From Pectobacterium sp013449375 (GTDB lineage: Bacteria; Pseudomonadota; Gammaproteobacteria; Enterobacterales; Enterobacteriaceae): a stretch of DNA of 64,000 bases. Positions within the stretch are counted from its first letter, which is position 1, and the number at the start of each line of letters is the position of its first letter. The DNA is taken from assembly GCF_048593165.1 (NCBI RefSeq), contig NZ_CP184271.1; one strand, written 5' to 3'. A program made the position numbers and the translations under genes. Positions 46,215-55,688 of this stretch are shown here, piece by piece. A model generated the notes under the pieces. That model saw only the letters and a program-made list of their open reading frames with translations. It was not told the DNA's origin and did not search any database.

Positions 46215-47882
46215 CTAGAATTTTTCCCAGTTATCCTGTGTATTGCCGACTGGCGCAAGGGCTAAACGAGTCGGTTGCGCTTTCTTCTCTATCGGTGCCG
46301 GACGGACTGCCGGCGTGCCGCGCAGGTGGAAATGGTTCATGAGCGTAACCAAGTGGGATGATTGCTCGCGCAGGCTGGTTGCCGCATTGGCGGACTCTTC
46401 CACCAGCGTCGCGTTCTGCTGGGTAACCTGATCGAGCTGGTTCACCGCGTCATGAATTTGCGAAATACCGGATTCCTGTTCCTGCGTGGTTGTCCCGATC
46501 TCGCTGATTAACTCTGCCACGCTGCGTGCCTGACGCACCAGTTCATCAATGGTGCTGCCGGTGTCTTCGACCAGACGGTTCCCCGCTTCGACTTTTTCGA
46601 CGCTAGTGTTGATCAGCGCCGCGATCTCTTTAGCGGCGGAGGCGGAACGCTGAGCCAGTGAACGCACCTCTCCCGCTACCACGGCGAAGCCGCGACCTTG
46701 TTCACCCGCGCGTGCGGCTTCGACCGCCGCATTCAGCGCCAGAATGTTGGTCTGGAAGGCAATGCCATCAATGACGCTGATGATATCGCGGATTTTATGT
46801 GAGCTGTCGGAGATCTCTTTCATGGTCGTCACCATGTCGCCGATGGCCTCGCCGCCTTTGGTCGCCGTTTCGCTGGCCTGGCTGGCAAGCTGAGTGACAC
46901 TACGCACGGTATGCGCATTCTGACGAATCGCCTGACTCATCTGTTCCATCGACGCTGCGGTCTGCTGTAGGCTGGCTGCCTGTTCTTCTGTACGCTGGCT
47001 CAGGTTTTCACTGCCGGCGGCGATTTGGCTGGAGCCAGACGCAATAGCTTCACTGCTCTCCCGTACCTGTTCGACGATGTCACCCAAGTTATTGCTCATA
47101 TGACGCATGGTGGCTAACAGGCTGCTGTGGTCGTCCGGATTGATGTGGATATCAACGGCCAGATCGCCATCGGCCACCTGACGGGCAACGTGGGTAGCAT
47201 AGAGCGGTTCACCACCCAACTGGTTTTTCAACGTGCGGGTAATCAGCCAAGCCACGACCGCGGCCATCGCGGCGGCGGCAAGGGCGAGAATCAGCATAAT
47301 CACGCTGCCGGACTGTGCATCCTGCTGTGCCCCGCTGACGATCTCGTTAGTATCCTGCTGCTGTGAGGACATCATCGCGTCCAGCACTTTGAACAGCGCG
47401 TTTTGTGCCGTCTGCATCTCCGTGAGGATAATCTCGTTGCCCTGTTGGCGCTTCTGTGGATCAGTCGACTGCACCAGATCCATCGCTTTCAAAAAAGCCG
47501 CGAGGTACGGCGGACGGGTATCCTGAAACTGTTTCAGCAGCGCGCTGGTGCCTTCGGTATCCAGCTGTTGCCCCAGCTTTTTCAGATTGGCGGTGTTGCG
47601 GGCGATTTGCTCATCAACGAACTGTTTTTCCTGCCTGATTTGCTCAGGGTCGGTGCTGATTGCAATGTTGCGGATCAGGCGAGCATTGGCGTCAAAACCG
47701 GCTTTCACTTCCTGAATCAATAGCATATTCGCTAGCGTAGTGCCGGAAAGTCGGTTGATATCGTTACCCAGCCCAACCAGTTGGAGTCGTCCGAAGAATG
47801 CCACCATCAGGCTGATGATGATAACCAGAGAAAATCCCATACCCAGCATCTTGCTGAGTTTGATTCTGTTCAGCATATTCAT
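46215..47882 (-). CDS. Methyl-accepting chemotaxis protein with NWEKF tail
   Basis: The ATG at 47882 (AAGG six bases upstream) gives 555 residues. There is an N-terminal helix (~8-30), a four-helix-bundle ligand domain (~35-190), a second helix (~193-215), HAMP (~217-268) and a cytoplasmic signalling domain. The hairpin tip contains GEQGRGFAVVAGEVRSLAQRSA. The final five residues, NWEKF, are close to the NWETF pentapeptide that docks CheR and CheB in Tar and Tsr, so this is probably a high-abundance type receptor. The ligand is unknown. A sigma28-like promoter lies upstream at 48042-48068. Confidence 0.95.
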   Translation of the reverse strand: MNMLNRIKLSKMLGMGFSLVIIISLMVAFFGRLQLVGLGNDINRLSGTTLANMLLIQEVKAGFDANARLIRNIAISTDPEQIRQEKQFVDEQIARNTANLKKLGQQLDTEGTSALLKQFQDTRPPYLAAFLKAMDLVQSTDPQKRQQGNEIILTEMQTAQNALFKVLDAMMSSQQQDTNEIVSGAQQDAQSGSVIMLILALAAAAMAAVVAWLITRTLKNQLGGEPLYATHVARQVADGDLAVDIHINPDDHSSLLATMRHMSNNLGDIVEQVRESSEAIASGSSQIAAGSENLSQRTEEQAASLQQTAASMEQMSQAIRQNAHTVRSVTQLASQASETATKGGEAIGDMVTTMKEISDSSHKIRDIISVIDGIAFQTNILALNAAVEAARAGEQGRGFAVVAGEVRSLAQRSASAAKEIAALINTSVEKVEAGNRLVEDTGSTIDELVRQARSVAELISEIGTTTQEQESGISQIHDAVNQLDQVTQQNATLVEESANAATSLREQSSHLVTLMNHFHLRGTPAVRPAPIEKKAQPTRLALAPVGNTQDNWEKF

Positions 47883-48041
47883 AAACATCCTTAATTTTTT
47901 GACATGCTATGAAGGCATAACGGAGGGGGCTTGCTATCGTAATCGATGCAAGTAATGACAAGGCATTATAGCTATTTTTTGCATTTTCGGGATACATCGG
48001 TAACTCCCGCGCTTAAAAACATATCGATAAGAATATCTTTA

Positions 48042-48068
48042 ATATCGGCAAGAAAAGCGTTCTGTTGA
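48042..48068 (-). promoter_or_regulatory. Candidate flagellar sigma28 promoter for the chemoreceptor
   Basis: On the minus strand TCAA-N15-GCCGATAT matches the sigma28 consensus TAAA-N15-GCCGATAA at ten of twelve positions with exact spacing. It lies about 160 bp before the start codon, which fits the class of chemoreceptor genes. Confidence 0.5.
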
Positions 48069-48091
48069 TCACGTAAATTACGGTAAGCGGG

Positions 48092-48105
48092 ATTTCATAT
48101 GAAAT
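48092..48105. promoter_or_regulatory. 14-bp perfect palindrome of unknown role
   Basis: ATTTCATATGAAAT is a perfect dyad in the spacer between the chemoreceptor and olsF. Otherwise this 450-bp gap (47883-48331) holds the sigma28-like promoter, the terminal-inverted-repeat element and no gene. Confidence 0.35.
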
Positions 48106-48214
48106 GTGTGATCTGAGAGACAAAATACGAGGTTTATGGCGTGGGGTAATGCGGACGGTGCGAGAGCCCCTTTAGAGGCTAACGCACTGGTCAATCAAGA
48201 AGCGCTGTCGCTGA

Positions 48215-50035
<1,821 letters not shown>

Positions 50036-50080
50036 AAATCGTTCTCCGTAGCTCTCCGTGGCTAAAAGTACGGGATAGAA

Positions 50081-50098
50081 ATGACATATTTATGTCTG
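50081..50098 (-). promoter_or_regulatory. Pho box upstream of olsF
   Basis: On the minus strand CAGACATAAATATGTCAT matches the PhoB consensus CTGTCATAAATCTGTCAT at 15 of 18 positions. A TACTTT -10-like hexamer starts ten bases downstream, and another CTGTCAA half-site lies just upstream (50099-50105). This fits PhoB activation of ornithine-lipid synthesis. Confidence 0.75.
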
Positions 50099-50252
50099 TT
50101 GACAGATTTTTAGCCAAAATTGTAAATCGGGGTAATGAACGTGTGATTTTTTCGGGCTATTACCAACCCAGCATGTTGATTAGCTGTGGAAAAAGCTCGC
50201 TAGGACAGATCTGTTGCCGCTGTTATTCAATGCAGAGTTGTTTTCCGTGTTT

Positions 50253-50378
50253 CATTAATGAGGCATAGCTTGCCAATATGACCTATTAATAGAACGAAAA
50301 TCTTGTATTTCCTTCATTGCAGACGCATCATGTTCTATAAATAGGTGTTAAGTATGAGGTATGCCCCATTAATGGAAC
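50253..50378. promoter_or_regulatory. Array of palindromic operators upstream of hipBA
   Basis: CCTATTAATAGAAC (50282-50295), the inverted GTTCTATAAATAGG (50332-50345) and CCCATTAATGGAAC (50365-50378) share one pattern. CATTAATGAGGC at 50253 is a weaker fourth copy. Multiple short dyads before hipB are typical of HipB autoregulation. The rest of the gap 50106-50390 contains no gene. Confidence 0.7.
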
Positions 50379-50390
50379 AGGAATATAGCG

Positions 50391-50729
50391 ATGGCGAAAC
50401 CTTCTGCTCGAACATATTCTCGCTACAGCCGTGACGCAGCTCGTTTACTCGGGTTGATGCTTCGCAGCGCGAGGATCGAACGTAATATGACAGTGGAAGA
50501 ATTAGCTGAACGGGCAGGTGTATCACGGGGCTTAGTCTATCGCGCAGAGGAAGGAGATATGGGATGTTCAATTGGCGCGGTTTTTGAGCTGGCTACCCTT
50601 GTTGGTGTCCCTCTTTTTACCGCAGACCAATCCGCAATGGCACTTCATATTGCCAACACGGAGAAAACACTTTCTCTTCTGCCGCGCGCTGTACATCATT
50701 CTAAAAAGGTCGTGAATGATGACTTCTGA
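50391..50729 (+). CDS. hipB: HipB-like antitoxin, XRE-family DNA-binding protein
   Basis: The 112-residue protein has an XRE helix-turn-helix at residues ~30-75 (RIERNMTVEELAERAGVSRGLVYRAEEGDM). It lies directly upstream of hipA, overlapping it by 14 bp. HipB proteins bind HipA and repress their own operon through short palindromes, four of which are visible upstream. The length is slightly greater than E. coli HipB (88), with basic N-terminal and 35-residue C-terminal extensions. The gene pair lies in an accessory block between tex and greB. Confidence 0.88.
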   Translation: MAKPSARTYSRYSRDAARLLGLMLRSARIERNMTVEELAERAGVSRGLVYRAEEGDMGCSIGAVFELATLVGVPLFTADQSAMALHIANTEKTLSLLPRAVHHSKKVVNDDF

Positions 50730-52014
50730 TAACGCTGTCGACAAAGCCTATGTATGGATCTGGTTGCCTGATGCGACGAAGCCTGTTGTGGCCGGTTTAT
50801 TGAGCCGGGACGGCGACCGACTCATTTTCAATTATGGTCGTAACTATTTGGAGCGAAAAGACGCGATCCCTATCTATGAACCTGAACTGCCGTTAATGCG
50901 TGGTGCTATACCGCCAGCGGCGGGCCTATGGCAGGCGAGTGCATTACGCGATGCCGCGCCTGACGCATGGGGACGCAGGGTCATCCTTAATCGACTTATG
51001 GGTGTCAGAGGCAGGGGAGCAGATAGCAGTACGCTGGATGAATTGACATATTTGCTTGAGTCCGGTTCAGACAGAATTGGCGGGCTCGATTTTCAGGCGT
51101 CGCCGACAGAGTATGTCCCACGTTCAGCTCAAAATGCTTCTCTTGAAGAGTTGATGATTGCGGCCACTATGGTGGAAAACGGTGTCTTGTTGACGCCTGA
51201 GCTTGATCAAGCACTTTTCCATGGGAGTTCGTTGGGGGGGGCTCGGCCGAAAGCGATGATCGAAGATGAGAACCATAAGTTCATCGCAAAATTTTCGTCC
51301 TCGACGGATACCTATAACGTCGTTAAAGCTGAATACATTGCTATGCGGCTGGCTGCGAGTATTGGTTTAAATGTGGCTCCGGTGCACTTTCGCCAGACGG
51401 CGGGGAAGGACGTTATTCTGATAGAACGTTTTGACCGTATGAAAACAGAAGGTGGCTGGAAACGCAGGCTAATGGTCTCTGCACTGACGCTTTTCGGCCT
51501 TGATGAAATGATGGCGAGATATGCGAGCTACGAAGAATTCTCGGACATCATCCGGCAACGTTTCGACGAACCGAAAGCGACGCTGCGTGAGCTGTTTGGC
51601 CGTCTGGTCTTCAACATCATCTGCGGAAACACCGACGATCATGCCCGAAACCACGCGGCATTCTGGGATGGCCGAACACTAAAGCTGACTCCAGCCTATG
51701 ATATTTGCCCGCAGAATCGGGCGGGCAATGAGGCGACGCAGGCAATGTTGATCACGGGTGAAAACAGGATGAGCAATTTCGCTGTCTGTCTGGCGGCTGC
51801 ACCTAAATTTCTGCTGAGCGAAGCTGAAGCTATTGAGATCATCATGCATCAGATAGAAACGGTGCGTGTATGCTGGGAAAGCATCTGCGATGAAGTCGCA
51901 TTGAGCGAAGTGGATCGTAAGCTGTTTTGGGGCCGGATGTTTTTCAACCCTTTTATTTTTGAAGGTACGCCGGACAGCTTACGCACTAAGAGCCTAACGG
52001 GGTTAATGACTTGA
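50716..52014 (+). CDS. hipA: HipA-family serine/threonine kinase toxin
   Basis: The 432-residue protein has HipA_N and HipA_C domains. The P-loop-like GSSLGGARPKA (residues ~173-183), the catalytic loop NTDDHARNHAAF (Asp then Asn) and LTPAYDICP are all present, so it appears intact. HipA kinases phosphorylate tRNA synthetases or other targets and induce dormancy until neutralised by HipB. The ATG overlaps hipB, and the TGA stop overlaps the TTG start of greB (TTGA). The toxin gene is therefore physically fused to a housekeeping gene, which could link their expression. Confidence 0.9.
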   Translation: MMTSDNAVDKAYVWIWLPDATKPVVAGLLSRDGDRLIFNYGRNYLERKDAIPIYEPELPLMRGAIPPAAGLWQASALRDAAPDAWGRRVILNRLMGVRGRGADSSTLDELTYLLESGSDRIGGLDFQASPTEYVPRSAQNASLEELMIAATMVENGVLLTPELDQALFHGSSLGGARPKAMIEDENHKFIAKFSSSTDTYNVVKAEYIAMRLAASIGLNVAPVHFRQTAGKDVILIERFDRMKTEGGWKRRLMVSALTLFGLDEMMARYASYEEFSDIIRQRFDEPKATLRELFGRLVFNIICGNTDDHARNHAAFWDGRTLKLTPAYDICPQNRAGNEATQAMLITGENRMSNFAVCLAAAPKFLLSEAEAIEIIMHQIETVRVCWESICDEVALSEVDRKLFWGRMFFNPFIFEGTPDSLRTKSLTGLMT

Positions 52015-52490
52015 AAACCAATCTGATTACCCGCGAGGGGTATGACAAACTGCGGGCAGAGCATGACCATCTCTGGAATGTAAAGCGCCCGGAAATTACG
52101 AAAATTGTCTCCTGGGCTGCGAGCCTGGGGGATCGTTCAGAAAATGCGGATTACACCTATAACAAGCGTTTATTGCGCCAGATCGACAGGCGTGTGCGCT
52201 ACCTCAGAAAATGCCTGACGGAATTGAAAATCGTTGATTATTCGCCGCAGCAGGATGGCAGCGTATTCTTTGGCGCCTGGGTAGAGATCGAGAATGAACA
52301 AGGTGAGGTGAAGCGTTTTCGGATTGTCGGCCCGGACGAGATCTACGGCGACAATAAAGACTATATTTCGATCGATTCCCCGATGGCGCGCGCCATGCTG
52401 AAAAAAGCGGTTGATGAGGAGTTCACCGTGAACACGCCAGACGGCCCGCGCGAGTGGTTTGTTAATTCGATTGAGTACGTTCAGTCATAA
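52011..52490 (+). CDS. greB: Transcript cleavage factor GreB (TTG start)
   Basis: GreB rescues backtracked RNA polymerase by stimulating cleavage of the nascent RNA 3' end. The 159-residue protein (E. coli 158) has the N-terminal coiled coil with the acidic tip (SLGDRSENADYTYNKRLLRQID) and the C-terminal GreA/GreB domain (GSVFFGAWVEIENEQG, ISIDSPMARAMLKK). The start is TTG: E. coli GreB starts MKTPLVTREGY and the frame here MKTNLITREGY with TTG first. The start overlaps the hipA stop (TTGA), so greB is probably translated from the hipBA message or its own internal promoter. In E. coli greB is next to tex. Confidence 0.95.
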   Translation: MKTNLITREGYDKLRAEHDHLWNVKRPEITKIVSWAASLGDRSENADYTYNKRLLRQIDRRVRYLRKCLTELKIVDYSPQQDGSVFFGAWVEIENEQGEVKRFRIVGPDEIYGDNKDYISIDSPMARAMLKKAVDEEFTVNTPDGPREWFVNSIEYVQS

Positions 52491-52573
52491 GCGGCCCGGC
52501 AGCGGCACGCGGGGGAAGCACACAGCAAGCCGGGCGAGCGTATCCCCCTTCGTGTCCTATTGGCGCAAGAGGT

Positions 52574-53455
52574 TTAGTCATCTACATTTTGCGCCCGCAA
52601 TAGCTGTCTGGCCTGCTCAATGACGGGTAAATCCACCATCTCACCGTTTATCTGGAAAGCGTAGCTGTGTTCGGCTGCTTTCAGAACCTGCTTTGCCCAG
52701 TCTATTTTGCTGCGATCCGTAGCGAATGCCTGCTGAACGGCATCGATCTGCGAGGGATGAATACAGAGTTTGGCTGAGAAGCCGAGCGAGCGTGCATGTA
52801 ATGCATCGGCTAACACCCGGTCGTGATGCATAAAGTCAGGGTTAACGCAATCTATTGGTGGGGGCAAGTCGGCCAGTCTGGAGGCTAATACAATGCGGCT
52901 TCTGGCATACAGCAAGGCATACAAGGATTGATCGCAATGAATATCGAGTGAGAAATCCAATGAGCCAAATGCGACTCTTTCTACCCCTGCTGCACAAATC
53001 TCTTCTGCATGATGCAACCCCTGCGCGGTTTCAATTATCGCAATAATATGAACCGCTTCCGATCTATTACGATTTATCATTTCCCGCGCATCATGCAGCA
53101 TTTCTGCGGATTCTATTTTAGGTAAAACAATTTCCCATTTGGCTGTTTTATGTTTGGGTGGGGCGTTATTTCTTAATTTTTCTTTATTATTTAGCCTATT
53201 CAGAAACTCGATATCTTCACTGAACTCCACTGAACCAAATTTGTTTAAACGTACATATCTTTTGCAATTTATTTCAGAGACGGGAGTATCGTTTTTATCC
53301 CATTGGATAATATTTTCTCTAGCCTGGTTTTTTTCATCAGGATGAACAGCATCTTCTAAATCAAATATCACGGCATCGGCACCGCAGCAGACGGCTTGTT
53401 GAAAGCGGTGGGGCGCATTACCAGGCACAAAGAGATAGGTTTTAGCGTGTTCCAT
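52574..53455 (-). CDS. CitE-like HpcH/HpaI-family aldolase or lyase
   Basis: The 293-residue protein belongs to the CitE/HpcH-HpaI TIM-barrel family. It begins KTYLFVPGNAPHRFQQAV and has VIFDLEDAVHPDEK, LPKIESAEML, IAIIETAQGL (metal-binding Glu) and VAFGSLDFSLD (metal-binding Asp). CitE-type enzymes make or cleave citramalyl-, malyl- or citryl-thioesters. It is not accompanied by citC, citD, citF or citG. It is divergent from a siderophore operon, with a Fur-box-like site between. SbnG of staphyloferrin B synthesis is an HpcH/HpaI-family citrate synthase, so provision of citrate or a related hydroxy acid for the siderophore is an attractive inference. The start at 53455 has an AGAGAG ribosome-binding site. 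Confidence 0.85.
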   Translation of the reverse strand: MEHAKTYLFVPGNAPHRFQQAVCCGADAVIFDLEDAVHPDEKNQARENIIQWDKNDTPVSEINCKRYVRLNKFGSVEFSEDIEFLNRLNNKEKLRNNAPPKHKTAKWEIVLPKIESAEMLHDAREMINRNRSEAVHIIAIIETAQGLHHAEEICAAGVERVAFGSLDFSLDIHCDQSLYALLYARSRIVLASRLADLPPPIDCVNPDFMHHDRVLADALHARSLGFSAKLCIHPSQIDAVQQAFATDRSKIDWAKQVLKAAEHSYAFQINGEMVDLPVIEQARQLLRAQNVDD

Positions 53456-53518
53456 GCTGCTCTCTTTCTGTTAATTCATTGATTAAATGCAGTTTTATTA
53501 AAATTTAACTCATTAATT

Positions 53519-53542
53519 GCGAATAAGAATGATAGCTATTTA
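53519..53542. promoter_or_regulatory. Fur-box-like site in the divergent siderophore promoter region
   Basis: GCGAATAAGAATGATAGC (53519-53536), followed by TATTTAC, has the AATRAGAATGATNNYTATTT layout common to Fur boxes of enterobacterial siderophore genes. It lies between the CitE-like gene and the NIS synthetase gene, so both could be iron-repressed. Confidence 0.6.
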
Positions 53543-53705
53543 CATTGCAGTGGTTAATATGCTAGCTTTCCGTTCATTATTTTTCAATCCATCTATCACG
53601 ACATTTTTATTAAGTTTCGGAACGTGTTAACCCGAGATTTAACGACACCCTTTTATACGTTACTGCAATCGGTTTTTACTGGTTTTATCGGTATGAGGAG
53701 TGGTT

Positions 53706-55607
53706 ATGAATATCAAGGCTGACGAAATTAAACACAGGGATATACATCAGGATGTAGATGATTTTCTCTCTGATTACTCAAATAAAAATGCGTTAAGGCG
53801 ATTGATTCGCTGCTTTTTCGCAGAAGGAATTTTGAATAAAAATAACCTGATATTTACTGAGGGTAATTTCAGGGCAGCAACGCTGGCTTTGCAGGGTGGC
53901 AAAGGTATATTGAAATTTGATGATATTTCGCCAGCACCGGCAAACACCTATATTAATAATGGAAATATTTATCTCATTCATTCAGATGGAGCGTCTTTTC
54001 CCGTTACCAGCCACGAGCGATTGATTGATTTACTTCGCGACAATTTCGATTTTCATCCTGACGAGAGCGGCATCAGTGGCCTGAAAAAAGACGTCGGTAA
54101 CAGCATTCGTAATGATACCAACGCCCGGCGCTATCGTTGCCAGTGGCGTGCTGAGGTGGCCGATGCCATGCAGCAGGACGGGCAGAACGCTTTCACGCCA
54201 TGGCTGCGTCGGCAGCTCAGCATTCGCGATGCCGCCATGTTTCTCGATCAGTGGGGATCGCTGGAAGGCCACCCTTACTACCCGACCTGGAAATCCCGCC
54301 CCGGACTGAGTGACGAAGACGTCCAGCAGCTGTCACCCGAATTTAACGCCCGCGTGCCGCTGCGTATTACCGCGTTGCGCCGCGATATGGCGTATGTGGA
54401 ATCCATGCCGCACGTCGATGATTTTCATTCGTGGTTTGCTCAGGCATTCCCCGCGCTCTGGCAGGACTGGAAGCAGCGCCTGAATCAACAAGGGCTGGAT
54501 GAGACGCAGTGGCTCCCGCTGCCCATCCACAGTTGGCATCTGGAAAACTGGGTGAATTCCCACTATGCGGATGAGATCGCCGAAGGGATTCTGCTTACCG
54601 ACGGCCCCGATCTCATCACGCTACCGGGTATGTCGTTCCGTACCGTTTTGCCCGTTGAACCGCCTTCTTCCCCTTTCATCAAACTCCCCGTCGCCATCTG
54701 GATGACTAGCGAAATGCGCAGCCTACAGGCGAAATCCATCCACATGGGGCCACGTATCAGCACCATTATCGAAGCGATTCTGGCGCAGGAAGGCGGGTTT
54801 GAGCAGCGGCTGGCGTTTTTCCGCGAAGAGACGGCGTTCCACTACAAGCACGCAGTTCATCAGGATGACGCGCCGGGCAAACATCTCTCCGTTGTTTTCC
54901 GCGATGCTCGAATTTATGAACGCACTGACGGCGCGCTGCCCGTGACCGTCGCCACGCTGTTTACGGCACTGCCTCACCGCGACCAGCCGCTGTTCACCGA
55001 GCTGGTGACGCTGTCCGGGCTTGGCCCTGAAGCGTGGTTCCGCCAATACGTCCGCGCCGTAACCCGGCCTGTTATCGCGATCTATCTGCTGTACGGCATC
55101 GGGCTGGAAGCGCATCAGCAGAACAGTCAGATCCTCTTTTCACCGGAAGGTGTCGCGCAGGGATTATTAATCCGTGATTTCGGCGACGGGCGCACCTATG
55201 CACCGCTGCTGCGTCAGCGCGGTCATCATCTGCAACCCTACGTCTGGCCCGGTATTCTGCCCACGGTCTTTGAAGACGACATCGAACCCGTGCGGATGTT
55301 TGTCGTCGATGCCTGCTTTGTCAGCCACCTGCACGAACTGGCGTTGGCGCTCAGCGCGGAATACGGCTTTGCCGATGCCCAGTTGTGGCAGGTGATGAAA
55401 GAAGAAACCGCCGCGGCGTTTGACGCCGTGAAGTCGCGCGTTGATGACGAGCTGTGGCAGACCGAACGCGACATGTTTTTGACGCAGCCCTGGTATACGC
55501 GTTCGCTGCTGCGCATGCACATCCAGGAATATCGCGACTATCGGATTCAGCACGGTCTGAGCAATCCCTTCCTCATTGAAGAGGAAGAAACCCGCATCGG
55601 ATCGTGA
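53706..55607 (+). CDS. NIS siderophore synthetase (IucA/IucC family)
   Basis: The enzyme adenylates a carboxylate, usually citrate, and condenses it with an amine or alcohol. The ATG at 53706 (GAGGAG six bases upstream) gives 633 residues, usual for the family. Signatures are EGHPYYPTWKSRPGLS (family pattern GHPxHPxxKxRxG with His replaced by Tyr in the second HP), LPGMSFRTVLPVEPPSSPFIKL, GIGLEAHQQNSQILF and RDFGDGRTYAP. A FhuF-like C-terminal domain occupies ~450-600. It is the only NIS synthetase in the window, suggesting either a simple citrate-amine product or further synthetases beyond the right edge. It starts the operon that continues to the end of the window. Confidence 0.92.
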   Translation: MNIKADEIKHRDIHQDVDDFLSDYSNKNALRRLIRCFFAEGILNKNNLIFTEGNFRAATLALQGGKGILKFDDISPAPANTYINNGNIYLIHSDGASFPVTSHERLIDLLRDNFDFHPDESGISGLKKDVGNSIRNDTNARRYRCQWRAEVADAMQQDGQNAFTPWLRRQLSIRDAAMFLDQWGSLEGHPYYPTWKSRPGLSDEDVQQLSPEFNARVPLRITALRRDMAYVESMPHVDDFHSWFAQAFPALWQDWKQRLNQQGLDETQWLPLPIHSWHLENWVNSHYADEIAEGILLTDGPDLITLPGMSFRTVLPVEPPSSPFIKLPVAIWMTSEMRSLQAKSIHMGPRISTIIEAILAQEGGFEQRLAFFREETAFHYKHAVHQDDAPGKHLSVVFRDARIYERTDGALPVTVATLFTALPHRDQPLFTELVTLSGLGPEAWFRQYVRAVTRPVIAIYLLYGIGLEAHQQNSQILFSPEGVAQGLLIRDFGDGRTYAPLLRQRGHHLQPYVWPGILPTVFEDDIEPVRMFVVDACFVSHLHELALALSAEYGFADAQLWQVMKEETAAAFDAVKSRVDDELWQTERDMFLTQPWYTRSLLRMHIQEYRDYRIQHGLSNPFLIEEEETRIGS

Positions 55608-55688
55608 TGTATGGCGATGCTCCCGCCTCACAGGCTGAAAACGGGAGCATCTTTTTCACTCCTCATTTTGAGATGGATAACTTTGTTG

